A stretch of DNA of 64,000 bases from Lotus japonicus. Taxonomy: Eukaryota > Streptophyta > Magnoliopsida > Fabales > Fabaceae. Made by a program: the position numbers and the translations under genes. The number at the start of each line of letters is the position of its first letter. Position 1 is the stretch's first letter. Under the pieces are notes generated by a model that saw only the letters and a list, made by a program, of their open reading frames with translations, did not search any database and was not told the origin of the DNA. Below, in pieces: positions 50,406 to 61,508 of this stretch. Location of the stretch: contig NC_080043.1 in assembly GCF_012489685.1 (NCBI RefSeq), positions 66,519,920-66,583,919 of the forward strand. The letters run 5' to 3'.

Positions 50406-53266
50406 ATGGTGAGACAAACCAGAAGATCTACTGCAGATGCACCTCAGTTCCCTCACATGGTAGTTGGTCTGGCAACGGGTCAAAGGGGCCCTGAGAATCC
50501 GACACCAGATCAAGGTCAAGCTCAAGAGCAGATTCTTCCAATTGCAGAACGGGGCTGTGCCGTTCACTGTGTATATCCTCCTGAGGAACTCCAAGTCCTG
50601 GCAGAATGGAGATTCAACCTCGACAACCTGGCTACAAATGGGTATGATCTTCGTCCTGAAGTCCAAGCTCAAGGTTGGGGAAATTACTTCAACAGACTTC
50701 GAGGACCGGTGTATGACAGATTGGTCAAGGAATTCTGGAAGCACGCCGACTGCGATGATACTCAGGTGGTATCTCATATTCTTGGAAGAAAGATCATCAT
50801 CACGGAGAAGTCCTTCGTGAACTTGCTGGGTGCAGAAACTGCTTATGGGTATCGTTTCCAACTCACGGAATCGAAGCTGAAACCCAGCACCAAGGATACA
50901 ATCAACCAGGCCCTGTACACCACTTTCAAACCGGGCAAGACGAGTTACAAGGTGATGGACCTTCACCCCAAACTCAGGATCTGGCACAAGATCCTGCTCC
51001 ACTGCATAAACCAGAGACCGAAGGGCAGCTCTCCAGACTACATCAACTTCAACCAGAAGGTGATGCTGTTCTTCATCCAAGATCAGAAGAAGATCTGCCT
51101 TCCCTACTTCCTGTTCTCCTACTTGAAGGAATGCATCCGGAAGTCTCGCACCACTGCCTCCATCAAGTCTGCAATCAAATATATCCCCTTTGGGAGGCTG
51201 CTCTCAGACTTTCTTATTGAAAGCAACCTGGTGCAAGATCTGGTCAATGCTGGATGTGTAGAGGATCTGAGCACAATTGTCAGTGATGTCTTCACTGCAA
51301 ATTCTCTGAAGAAGATGGGTTTGGTCCAGAAGAAGATTGCTCCTGCTCATGAAGACACATCTTCTGAGATCAGAAGCAGAAGGATGCCTCTCACTGACTA
51401 CCCTCTGTGGACACAGGCAGACAATCCTGACGCCATCAGGTGCTATGTTGAAGACCTCAGGGCTCAAGGATTCGAAATTGATCTTGATGAGTTCGTCAGC
51501 AGACTGCCGCCAGCTCCAGAGTTTCCTTCTCCTCCCAAGAAGAAAGCTCAGAGGAAGATGCTACTGGACGAATCTTCTGAGGAATCCGATGTCCCTCTGG
51601 TCACAAAGAAGAAGAGAAAGCCTGATGATGGTGATGATAGTGACAATGAGGATGGTCCTCCTAAGAAGAAGAAGAAGAAGCAGGTCAGAATCGTGGTGAA
51701 GCCTACTCGGGTGGAACCAGCTGCTGAAGTGGTCAGAAGGACTGAACCTCCTGCCAGAGTGACTCGATCATCAGCACATTCAAGTAAGCCTGCACTTGCT
51801 TCTGATGATGATTTGAATTTATTTGATGCACTCCTTATTTCTGCCATGCTCAAACACTCCTCAAATCCCCTCACTCCTATTCCTGAATCCCAACCAGCCG
51901 CACAAGCCACCTCTCCACCACATTCCCCAAGATCTTCCTTCTTTCAACCTTCCCCTACTGAAGCACCTCTCTGGAATTTGCTTCAGAACCAACCCTCTAG
52001 GTCAGAAGAACCAACCTCTCTCCTTACCATCCCGTCAACCCATTATCTTCTGAACCCATCATCCATGAACAACCAGAGCCCAACCAAACAGAACCACAAC
52101 CCAGAACGTCTGATCACTCTGTTCCCAGAGCATCAGCACGTCCTGCTGCCAGAACCACGGATACAGATTCTTCCACAGCCTTTACACCTGTATCCTTCCC
52201 AACCAATGTTGCTGATTCTTCTCCCTCCAATAACTCTGAATCCATTAGAAAATTCATGGAGGTTAGAAAAGAAAAGGTGTCTACCCTAGAAGAATATTAC
52301 CTTACTTGTCCAAGCCCTAGGAGATATCCTGGCCCTAGACCTGAACGTCTAGTTGACCCAGATGAACCTATCTTGGCCAATCCTTTACAAGAGGCAGACC
52401 ATATGGCTCAACAAGCTCACCCTGTCCCTGACCAACAAGAGCCTATTCAACCAGAACCTGAACCCGAACAATCAGTGTCTAACCAATCCTCGGTTAGATC
52501 ACCCCATCCTCTGGTTGAAACTTCAGACCCTCACCTTGGAACCTCTGAACCCAATGCTCAAATGATTAACATTGGTTCTCCACAAGGTGCCTCTGAAGCT
52601 CATAGCAGCAATCACCCAGCCTCTCCTGAAACCAACCTCTCCATAATTCCTTATAATCCTCTCCAACCCACATCTCTCTCTGAGTGCATCAATATTTTCT
52701 ATCATGAAGCCTCCTTGAGGCTCCGCAATGTGCACGGTCAGACTGACCTCAGTGAGAATGCTGAACGTGTGGCTGATGAGTGGAACAATCTGGGCACTTG
52801 GCTAGTGGCTCAAGTTCCAATTATGATGCAGCTCCTGCATGCAGAGGGAAGTCAGAGCATTGAGGCTGCCAAGCAAAGGTTTGCTCGAAGGGTGGCTCTT
52901 CATGAACAAGAACAGAGAAATCAGCTTCTTGAAGCTATTGAAGAAGCCAAGAGAAAGAAGGCTCAAGCAGAAGAAGCTGCACGTCTAGCAGCAGCTCAAG
53001 CTGAACAAGCCAGACTAGAGGCAGAGCGACTTGAAGCTGAGGCTGAAGCTCTTCGATGCCAAGCACTTGCACCAGTTGTGTTTACTCCTGCTGCTTCTGC
53101 TTCCATTCCAGACTCTCAAGCTGCTCAGAATGTTCCTTCCAGTTCTACTCAGTCAAGCTCATCCAGACTCGACATCATGGAACAACGTCTTGACGTTCAT
53201 GAATCCATGCTCATTGAGATGAAGCACATGATGATGGAACTTCTGCGCCGATCTGACAAACCTTAG
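50406..53266 (+). pseudogene. Envelope-like ORF of SIRE1-like element A
   Basis: It starts MVRQTRRSTADAPQFP. The N-terminal globular part (residues about 60-330: VYDRLVKEFWKHADCDDTQV, GRKIIITEKSFVNLLGAETA) resembles the putative plant transposon protein domain seen in the SIRE1 env-like ORF. A lysine-rich KKKKKKQ run, a long proline- and serine-rich middle, and a C-terminal coiled coil follow (about 52900-53060, AEQARLEAERLEAEAEALR; MEQRLDVHESMLIEMKHMMM). A one-base loss near 52034 shifts the frame (first part ends 52289, second part from about 52034 in frame 52256-53266). No convincing signal peptide or membrane span is visible, so a true envelope role is not supported. Confidence 0.8.
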
Positions 53267-53530
53267 TTTTAGGATCTCTTCTTTTTCTTTCTTTTTATTT
53301 AACGTTGTTTTATTTAAACTCTGTTTCTTTTTATTTATTTATTCTACTTTATTCGTTTGTGATTCTATATGCATATCTATATATAATTGTGTCACATATG
53401 TTTGCCAAATTCCTTTTATTCATAATATTTTTCCGTTTACATCATACATTCTTTATGTTTACATCAATCATTCCTTCCCTAAAATCTAGAATGGAGGATC
53501 CCTCCTCATTCTTCTGCACTCCTGGCGCTG
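53267..53530. other. AT-rich spacer after the env-like ORF
   Basis: T-rich DNA with TTTATTT repeats between the env-like stop and the 3' end of the antisense ORF. It could hold polyadenylation signals for both strands. Confidence 0.4.
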
Positions 53531-53878
53531 CTATAACCTATCCTTCTCCAGACGCTCCAGTACATGCTGGATGTTGCTGAGCCTGTCCTTTAGCTTATCC
53601 CTCTCCAGAATCTCTTCTGCAGTCTTGAGCTTCTCTTTCAAACCTTCTTTTTCTTCCAGCAGCTTGAGTTCAAGCCGGCTGAGTTCTTGCACCTCCTCCA
53701 CGAAGGCAAGAAATTCCTTCAGGTCTCTCTCCAACTCTGGACGCAGGTCCTCTTCCAGCAGTGTCCGTGTCAGCTCCGCGATGGTCGTTGTACCCTCTGG
53801 ATGCCTGATGTTCAGGAACAAGTCCTCCTCAAAGGCCTTCTTCCTCAGCTCTTCTAGTGCTACGATGTATGATGCCAT
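53531..53878 (-). CDS. Antisense coiled-coil ORF of SIRE1-like element A
   Basis: It is 115 codons on the strand opposite to the element and starts MASYIVALEELRKKAFEEDL. It is rich in Glu, Leu, Lys and Arg with heptad spacing (LELKLLEEKEGLKEKLKTAE), so a coiled coil is likely from residue 45 to the end. The stop at 53531 cuts off about 15 residues (QRQECRRMRRDPPF) that are read in element B. A TATA box lies about 60 bp before the ATG. I do not recognise the family and assign no function. Its presence in both copies with a nearly identical protein suggests it is a real accessory gene. Confidence 0.6.
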   Translation of the reverse strand: MASYIVALEELRKKAFEEDLFLNIRHPEGTTTIAELTRTLLEEDLRPELERDLKEFLAFVEEVQELSRLELKLLEEKEGLKEKLKTAEEILERDKLKDRLSNIQHVLERLEKDRL

Positions 53879-53933
53879 TTTTTTCTTTACTGAAAATTGT
53901 TCGAGGTGTGAAGCTTACCTTTCTCTCCAACAC

Positions 53934-53941
53934 TTTATATA
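53934..53941 (-). promoter_or_regulatory. TATA box of the antisense ORF (element A)
   Basis: The minus strand reads GAAGCCTATATAAAGTGTTGG, 56-63 bp upstream of the ATG at 53878. Element B has GCCTATAAAAAGCGTTGG at the same place. Confidence 0.55.
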
Positions 53942-54125
53942 GGCTTCACTTTCTCTCTGAAAGTTAATGCTCCTACGGTTTCTCGAGGTTAAGTTCTTGG
54001 TAACTGACCCTTCTCTTTACTCACTTGACCGGTGGTAAACGTTCTTCTTTTGCATTAACTCTTCTATTTATTTCGTCTAACTCTGATTCTTACATCGTTT
54101 TCATTTCCTTTAAACTTAGACCTTC

Positions 54126-54678
54126 TCTAAGGGGGAGTACCTTGTACTTCAAGCTAAGTTTTTCACACCCCAAGCTTTTTGCTTATGACAAAAAGGGGGA
54201 GTAAACCCAGTTTTTGATGTGTAAGATGTGTTAGTGTGATTTATTTTTCTTTTGGAGATTTTAAGAGTTCCACCTTCATGACCATAGATGTGTCACTGGG
54301 CAAATACAAGGAATACATTTCACTTCTTCTGAAGTGATTATAAGTTGACTCTGATACCCAAGACTCTGATACCTTGTCCATGACTCTGATTACTTATGCG
54401 CTGTGATTACTCGTTTTTCATCTATGTCATAAGTTTCCACTCTGAACTCTTATATTATTTAGCTCAGAATCTAGACTTTACTAATGTTTTCATCAAGTAT
54501 TAGATTCAGGGGGAGCTAAGCTCAGAATCAAGCAGTGACTTGAATTCAGAATGAGCAAGATAAACTATTCACATCAGGATAAGTCTTACTCTATATCTCT
54601 AAACTCTGAGTGAATTCAGTTTAATGTTTAAGAATTGTTCATCAAAAATCTTAGTTTTGTCATCATCAAAAAGGGGGA
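54126..54678 (+). other. Polypurine tract series of SIRE1-like element A
   Basis: Four similar purine runs occur: TAAGGGGGAGTA (about 54127), AAAAAGGGGGAGTAAA (54191), CAGGGGGAGCTAAG (54508) and AAAAAGGGGGAGAT (54669-54680). The last abuts the 3' LTR and is the functional candidate. Extra upstream tracts are known for the SIRE1/Opie group. Confidence 0.75.
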
Positions 54679-54681
54679 GAT

Positions 54682-55639
54682 TGTAAGATCAAGTTTTGAT
54701 CTAGTAGTACAACTCTATGTTTTGATGATTACAAGTTAACCTTTTGATATGAACAATTGTGGTACTCTAACGTGTTTTTCTGAGTGTGCTATTTGCAGGT
54801 TCTGACCTCAACTCAATCTCACACGAATCAGAAGCACTGTGTATAAAGAGTGACCCAAGCAACGCTTTCGCATTCACCATGTTCAGTATGAACAGTGGAA
54901 AAGCTTCAGAAGTTCTGAAGTTATACAAACTCTGATGAGGACTCAGTCACTAGAAGCTCTGAAGATCCAGAAGTTCTAATAACCAAGAAACACTGAAGGT
55001 TCAGATGTTCTGATGGTGTAGAAGACTCTAAAGATCCAGAAGCTGAATAGTGGAAACTCTGAAGTCCAGAAGCAAGAAACTCTGAAGGCCATGTTCTTCC
55101 CTCTGAGTTCAGAATCAGAAGATACAATGGTCAGAGGATCTGTGCTTTCGCTCTGACTCTGATCAACTGGCTTCACAAGTTCCAATATGAAGCATTCCCC
55201 TGATCAAGAGTCTCCTAGGTTTAAAGGTCGCGTCGCTATCCAAGTACAAAAGCAACTGTACCTTCCTGACGACCTACCTAACGTTCTCAGCCACAGCAGA
55301 AGCTGGATTTTCCAGAACTGCCCTCCAACGGTAACATTTCCCATGCATCGCTCAACCCTAATCCTTGGAGTATATAAATAGGCTGAAGACTGAAAGAAAC
55401 GGCTGGTAGAAGCATTCACATACGCAAGACAATCTAAAATTCTTCTAAGTTTTCTTTCATCTGAAATTCATTGAGTTTACTATTAGCTTTTTAGAAGCAA
55501 ATCTCTTGTAAACAATTCTTTGATAAACAGTTTGTTTAGTTCCTTTAGGAGATCAAGGTTGATCGGATCCTAGAGAAGACTAAGAGAGTGAATCTTAGTG
55601 TGAGCTAAGTCAGTGTAATTGTTAGTCACTTGTAGGTTT
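54682..55639 (+). repeat. 3' LTR of SIRE1-like element A, interrupted
   Basis: It starts TGTAAGATCAAGTTTTGATC and matches the 5' LTR up to CACTTGTAGGTTT at 55639. Element B is inserted there. The expected continuation (CAAGTGCAGTTG) is not on this side; by the insertion model it lies beyond 64000. Confidence 0.85.
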
Positions 55640-56848
55640 TGAAGGTATGAAAAACGGTAGATAGGGGGGGTTTGAATAACGTTTTCAGTACAAAACTACC
55701 ACTTTAAAGATTTTGACAAATCTTTCGAGAACTTAAGTGCTAAAGATAAGAGATAGAAAAGCACACAAGGATTTTATCCTGGTTCACTTGATAAATTACT
55801 CAAGCTACTCCAGTCCACCCGTTAAGGTGATTTCTTCCTTCTTAGAATGAAGGCAATCCACTAATCAGGTAAGAGTTACAACTGCACTTGAAACCTACAA
55901 GTGACTAACAATTACACTGACTTAGCTCACACTAAGATTCACTCTCTTAGTCTTCTCTAGGATCCGATCAACCTTGATCTCCTAAAGGAACTAAACAAAC
56001 TGTTTATCAAAGAATTGTTTACAAGAGATTTGCTTCTAAAAAGCTAATAGTAAACACAATGAATTTCAGATGAAAGAAAGCTTAGAATATTTTGAATATG
56101 TCTTGCGCGTGTGTATATTTCTTCTAGCCGCTTCTTTCAATCTTCAGCCTCTATATATACTCCAAGGATTAGGGTTGAGCGTTGCATGGGAAATGCTACC
56201 GTTGGAGGGCAGTTCTGGAAAATCCAGCTTCTGCTGTGGCTGAGAACATTAGGTAGGTCGTCAGGAAGGTACAATTGCTTTTGTACTTGGATAGCAACTT
56301 GACCTTTTAACCTAGGAGACTTCTGATCAGGGGAATACTTCATATTGGAACTTGTGAAGCCGGTTGATCAGAGTCAGAGGGAAAGCACAGATCCTCTGAC
56401 CATTGTATCTTCTGATTCTGAACTCAGAGGGAAGAACATGGCCTTCAGAGTTTCTTGCTTCTGGACTTCAGAGTTTCCACTATTCAGCTTCTGGATCTTC
56501 AGAGTCTTCTGCACCATCAGAACATCTGAACCTTCAGTGTTTCTTGGTTATCAGAACTTCTGGATCTTCAGAGCTTCTAGCGACTGAGTCCACATCAGAG
56601 TTTGTATAGCTTCAGAACTTCTGAAGCTTTTCCACTGTTCATACTGAACATGGTGAATGCGAAAGCGTTGCTTGGGTTACCCTTTATACACAGTGCTTCT
56701 GATTTGTGTGAGATTGAGTTGAGGTCAGAGCCTGTAAATAGCACACTCAGAAAAACACGTTAGAGTACCACAATTGTTCATATCAAAAGGTTAACTTGTA
56801 ATCATCAAAACATAGAGTTGTACTACTAGATCAAAACTTGATCTTACA
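55640..56848 (-). repeat. 3' LTR of SIRE1-like element B
   Basis: 1,209 bp. On the plus strand it starts TGAAGGTATGAAAAACGG and ends GATCAAAACTTGATCTTACA. It is the reverse complement of the 43777-44983 LTR, with scattered differences. Confidence 0.9.
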
Positions 56849-56850
56849 AT

Positions 56851-57410
56851 CTCCCCCTTTTTGATGATGACAAAACTAAGATTTTTGATGAACAATTCTT
56901 AAACATTAAACTGAATTCACTCAGAGTTTAGAGATATAGAATAAGACTTATCCTGATGTGAATAGTTTATCTTGCTCATTCTGAATTCAAGTCACTACTT
57001 GATTCTGAGCTTAGCTCCCCCTGAATCTAATACTTGATGAAAACGTTAGTAAAGTCTAGATTCTGAGCTAAAGAATATAAGAGTTCAGAGTGAAAAGCTT
57101 ATGACATAGATGAAAAACGAATAATCAGAGCGCATAAGTGATCAGAGTCATGGACAAGGTATTAGAGTCTTGGGTATCAGAGTCAACTTAGAATCACTTC
57201 AGAAGAAGTGAAATGTATTCCTTGTATTTGCCCAGTGACACATCTATGGTCATGAAGGTGGAACTCTTAAAATCTCCAAAAGAAAAATAAGTCACACTAA
57301 CACATCTTACACATCAAAAACTGGGTTTACTCCCCCTTTTTGTCATAAGCAAAAAGCTTGGGGTGTGAAAAACTTAGCTTGAAGTACAAGGTACTCCCCC
57401 TTAGAGAAGG
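56851..57410 (-). other. Polypurine tract series of SIRE1-like element B
   Basis: The plus strand shows CTCCCCCTTTTT (56852), GCTCCCCCTGAATC (57014), TACTCCCCCTTTTTG (57330) and TACTCCCCCTTAGAG (57392). This is the same four-tract order as in element A, read in reverse. Confidence 0.75.
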
Positions 57411-57593
57411 TCTAAGTTTAAAAGAAAATGAAAACGATGTAAGAATCAGAGTTAGGCGAAAAAAAAAATAGAAGAGTTAATGCAAGGGATGAACGTTTAC
57501 CACCGGTCAAGTGAGTAAATAGAAGGGTCAGTTACCAAGAACTTAACCTCGAGAAACTGTAAGAGCATTAACTTTCAGAGAGAAAGTGAAGCC

Positions 57594-57600
57594 TATAAAA
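57594..57600 (+). promoter_or_regulatory. TATA box of the antisense ORF (element B)
   Basis: TATAAAA in GAAGCCTATAAAAAGCG, 54-60 bp before the ATG at 57654; it is conserved in place with element A. Confidence 0.55.
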
Positions 57601-57653
57601 AGCGTTGGAGAGAAGGTAAGCTTCACACCTCGAATAATTTTCAGTAAAAAAGA

Positions 57654-58046
57654 ATGGCATCATACAACGTAGCACTAGAAGAGCTGAGGAAGAAGGCCTT
57701 TGAAGAGGACTTGTTCCTGAACATCAGGCATCCAGAGGGTGAAACTACCATCGCGGAGCTGACACGGACACTGCTGGAAGAGGACCTGCGTCCAGAGTTG
57801 GAGAGAGACCTGAAGGAATTTCTTGCCTTCGTGGAGGAGGTGCAAGAACTCAGCCGGCTTGAACTCAAGCTGCTGGAAGAAAAAGAAATCTTGGAAGAGA
57901 AGCTCAGGACTTCAGAAGAGATTCTGGAGAAAGATGAGCTAAAGGTCAGACTCAACAACATCCAGCATGTACTGGAGCGTCTGGAGAAGAATAGGTCAGA
58001 GCAGCGCCAGGAGTGCAGAAGAATGAGGAGGGATCCTCCATTCTAG
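57654..58046 (+). CDS. Antisense coiled-coil ORF of SIRE1-like element B
   Basis: It is 130 codons, opposite to the element's own strand. It starts MASYNVALEELRKKAFEEDL, continues with a coiled-coil-prone Glu/Leu-rich stretch (VQELSRLELKLLEEKEILEE) and ends in a basic tail (QECRRMRRDPPF). No signal peptide or membrane span is visible. Compared with element A the protein has about ten substitutions in 115 positions and lacks A's early stop. Family and function are unknown. The leader between TATA and ATG is also conserved. Confidence 0.65.
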   Translation: MASYNVALEELRKKAFEEDLFLNIRHPEGETTIAELTRTLLEEDLRPELERDLKEFLAFVEEVQELSRLELKLLEEKEILEEKLRTSEEILEKDELKVRLNNIQHVLERLEKNRSEQRQECRRMRRDPPF

Positions 58047-58252
58047 ATTTATATGATGTAAAGAAATATGATGTAAACATAGAACAAGTATGAATAAAAC
58101 AAGTTTTGCAAACATATGTGACATAAATATATATAGTTATGCATATATAATCACAAACGAACAAAAGAGAATAAATCAATAAAATAAAAAAGAAACAGAG
58201 TTTAAATAAAACAACGTTAGATAAAAAGAAAGAAAAAGAAGAGATCCTAAAA

Positions 58253-61064
58253 CTAAGGTTTGTCAGTGCGGCGCAGAAGTTCCATCATCATTTGCTTCAT
58301 CTCAATCAGCATGGATTCATGAGTGTCAAGACGTTGTTCCATGATGTCGAGTTTGGATGAGCTAGTCTGAGTAGAACTGGAAGGAACATTCTGAGCAGCT
58401 TGAGGATCTGGAATGGAAGCAGAAGCAGCAGGAGTAAACACAACTGGTGCAAGTCGCTCTGCCTCAGCCTCAGCTTCAAGACGCTCTGCCTCAAGTCTGG
58501 CTTGTTCAGCCTGAGCTGCTGCTTGACGTGCAGCTTCTTCTGCTTGTTCTTTCTTTCTCTTGGCTTCTTCAATAGCTTCAAGAAGCTTATTTCTTTGTTC
58601 TAGTTCATGAAGAGCCACACTTCTAGCAAACCTTTGCTTGGCAGCCTCAATCCTCTGACTTCCCTCTGCATGCAGGAGCTGCATCATAATTGGAAACTGA
58701 GCCACTAGCCAAGTGCTCAGATTGTTCCACTCATCAGCCACATTTTCAGCATTCTCACTGAGATCAGTCTGACCGTGCACATTGCGGAGCCTCAAGGAGG
58801 CTTCATGAGAGAAAATATTGATGCACTCCGAGAGAGATGTGGGTTGAAGGTGAGTATAGGGAATGATGGAGAGGTTGGTTTCAGGAGAGGCTGGGTGATT
58901 GCTGCTATGAGCTTTAGAGGCACCTTGTGGAGAACCAATGTTAATCATGGGAGCATTGGGTTCAGAGGTTCCAAGGTGAGGGTCTGAAGTTTCAACCAGA
59001 GGGTGAGATGATCTAACCGAGGATTGGTTAGACACTGATTGTTCGGGTTCAGGGTCTGGTTGAATTGGCTCTTGTTGGTCAGGGACAGGGTGAGCTTGTT
59101 GAACTAAGGGGTCTACCTCTTGGATAGGATTGGCCAAGATAGGTTCATCTGGGTCAACTAGACGTTCAGGTCTAGGGCCAGGATATCTCCTAGGGCTTGG
59201 ACAGGTAAGGTAATACTCTTCCAAGGCAGACACCTTCTCTTTTCTAACCTCCATGAATTTTCTAATTGATTCAAAGGTATTGGAGGGAGGAGAGTCAATA
59301 ACATTGATTGGGAAGGATACAGGTGTGAAGGCTGTTGAAGAGTCTGTATCCGTGGTTCTGGCAGCAGGACGTGTTGATGCTCTGGGAGCAGAGTGATCAG
59401 ACGTTCTGGGTTGTGGTTCTGTTTGGTTGGGCTCGGGTTGGTCTTGGATGATGGGTTCAGAAGATAATGGGTCGTATGGAATGGTAATGAGAGAGGTTGG
59501 ATCTTCTGACCTAGAGGTTGGGTTCTGAAGCAAATTCCAGAGAGGTGCTTCGGTAGGAGAAGGTTGAAAGAAGGAAGATCTTGGGGAATGTGGTGGAGAG
59601 GTGGTTTGTGCGGCTGGCTGGGATTCAGGAATAGGAGTGAGGGGATTTGAGGAGTGTTGAAGCAAGGCAGAAATAGGAAGTGCATCAAATAAATTCAAAT
59701 CATCATCAGAAGCAAGTGCAGGCTTACTTGAATGTGCTGATGATCGAGTCACTCTGGCAGGAGGTTCAGTCCTTCTGACCACTGCAGCAGCTGGTTCCAC
59801 CCGAGTAGGCTTCACCACGATTCTGACCTTCTTCTGCTTCTTCTTTGGAGGACCATCCTCACTATCACTATCATCACCATCATCAGGCTTGCTCTTCGGC
59901 TTCTTGACCAGAGGGACATCAGATTCTTCTGAGGATTCTTCCAGAACCATCTTCCTCTTGGTTTTCTTCTTGGGAGGAGAAGGAAACTCTGGAGCTGGTG
60001 GAAGTCTGCTGACGAAATCATCAAGGTCAATCTCGAATCCTTGAGCCCTGAGGTCTTCAACATAGCATCTGATGGCGTCAGGATGGTCTGCTTGAGTCCA
60101 CAGAGGGTAGTCATTCAGAGGCATTCTTCTTCCTCTGATCTCAGAAGATGTGTCTTCATGAGCAGGAGCAATCTTCTTCTGGACCAAACCCATCTTCTTC
60201 AGAGAATTTGCAGTGAAGACATCACTGACAATGGTGCTCAAATCCTCTGTGCAACCAGCATTGATCAGATCTTGCACCAAGTTGCTTTCAATGAGAAAGT
60301 CTGAGAGCAGCCTCCCAAAAGGGATATATTTGATTGCAGACTTGATGGAGGCGGTGGTGCGAGACTTCCGGATGCATTCCTTCAAGTAGGAGAACAGGAA
60401 GTAGGGAAGGCAGATCTTCTCCTGATCTTGGATGAAAAACAGCATCGCCTTCTGGTTGAAGTTGATGTAATCTGGAGAACTGCCCTTCGGTCTCTGATTG
60501 ATGCAGTTGAGCAGGATCTTGTGCCAGATCCTGAGTTTGGGGTGAAGGTCCATCACCTTGTAACTCGTCTTGCCCGGTTTGAAGGTGGTGTACAGGGCCT
60601 GGTTGATTTTGTCTTTGGTGCTGGGTTTCAGCTTCGACTCCGTCAGTTGGAAACGATACCCATAAGCAGTATCTGCACCTAGCAGATTCACGAATGACTT
60701 CTCAGTGATAATGATCTTCCTGCCAAGAATGTGAGAGACTACTTGAGTGTCATCGCAGTCTGCGTGCTTCCAGAATTCCTTTACCAATTTCCCCAACCTT
60801 GAGCTTGGACTTCAGGACGAAGATCAAACCCATTTGCAGCCAAGTTATCGAGGTTGAATCTCCATTCTGCCAGGACTTGGAGTTCCTCAGGAGGAAATAC
60901 TCAGTGAACGGCACAGCCCCGTTCTGCAATAGGAACAATCTGCTCTTGAGCTTGAACTTGTTCTTGTGCCGGGTTCTCAGAGCCCCTTTGACCCGTTGCC
61001 AAACCGACTACCATGTGATGGAACTGAGGTGCATCTGCAGTAGATCTTCTGGTTTGTCTCACCA
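58253..61064 (-). pseudogene. Envelope-like ORF of SIRE1-like element B
   Basis: The main open part, 58253-60796, is 847 codons long and spans nearly the whole protein: the globular N-terminal domain, a KKKQKK run, the proline- and serine-rich middle, and the C-terminal coiled coil ending MMMELLRRTDKP. The true start is the ATG at 61064 (MVRQTRRSTADAPQFH). Two lesions separate it from the main part. One is a TGA at 60901-60903 where element A has TGT. The other is a loss of about 37 bp near 60789 that also shifts the frame. Element A is intact at these points and broken elsewhere, so the lesions arose independently. Confidence 0.8.
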
Positions 61065-61508
61065 TTTTGAAGAGGTTGAAGGTTTGAGGTAGAAGATGAA
61101 GTTTGAAGGATGAAGAGAGATCGAGAGAGCAATCAAGAAAGAGGCGGTTTTGAAAAGCAGAGAGTGCGAGAGTGAAAACCGGAAGTGAGAGAGAACGTGT
61201 GTGTATAGTGGGTTTTATCAAATAACCGTTGTTGATTCAAAAAGCACTTTAAGATCAACGGTTGAAAATTAAAGATAGATAGTAACAGTAAAATACACAA
61301 TCACACACAGGAGATAAGCATATCTACACGCAATCATAACAGACTGTCACACGGGCACAAGGAACTATGCATCAGAAATTCTGACGCACGTGTTGTTGTC
61401 TCAGCTTCAGAGTCAGTACCAGTGGGCACACACACTCTGATTGAGTTACCTTCTGGACTAGACATCTTCTGATCAAGAAGTATCATAGTCAGAGGTTCTG
61501 ATCCATCT
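61065..61508 (-). other. Region between pol and env-like ORF of element B
   Basis: Counterpart of 49959-50405. It is purine-rich on the plus strand (GAAGAGAGATCGAGAGAGC) and non-coding. Confidence 0.45.

Larger units (their letters stand above)
43777..55639 (+). mobile_element. SIRE1-like Ty1/copia element A (left segment)
   Basis: 5' LTR 43777-44983, initiator-Met primer site, gag, pol, envelope-like ORF, an antisense coiled-coil ORF, polypurine tracts, and the first 958 bp of the 3' LTR (54682-55639). There a second copy has inserted in the opposite direction. The rest of this LTR and the second TSD copy lie beyond 64000. The order gag-pol-env-like and 1.2-kb LTRs fit the SIRE1/Maximus lineage known from soybean and other legumes. 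Two in-frame stops, a gag-pol shift and an env-like frameshift show that this copy is dead. Confidence 0.9.

Noticed and set aside
52523..52735. Minus-strand frames inside the env-like ORF (52523-52735, 51548-51910 and the matching plus-strand frames at 58775-58987)
   Set aside because: They are shadows of the env-like coding strand and show no start context or independent conservation.
50406..53266. Reading the env-like ORF as a true viral envelope glycoprotein
   Set aside because: No convincing signal peptide, membrane span or cleavage site is visible; the protein is Lys/Pro/Ser-rich with a coiled coil, so only the term env-like is used.
53890..53925. GTAAG..TTTTCAG in the leader of the antisense SIRE1-like ORF, looking like an intron
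   Set aside because: The distance is only about 30 bases, too short for plant splicing.
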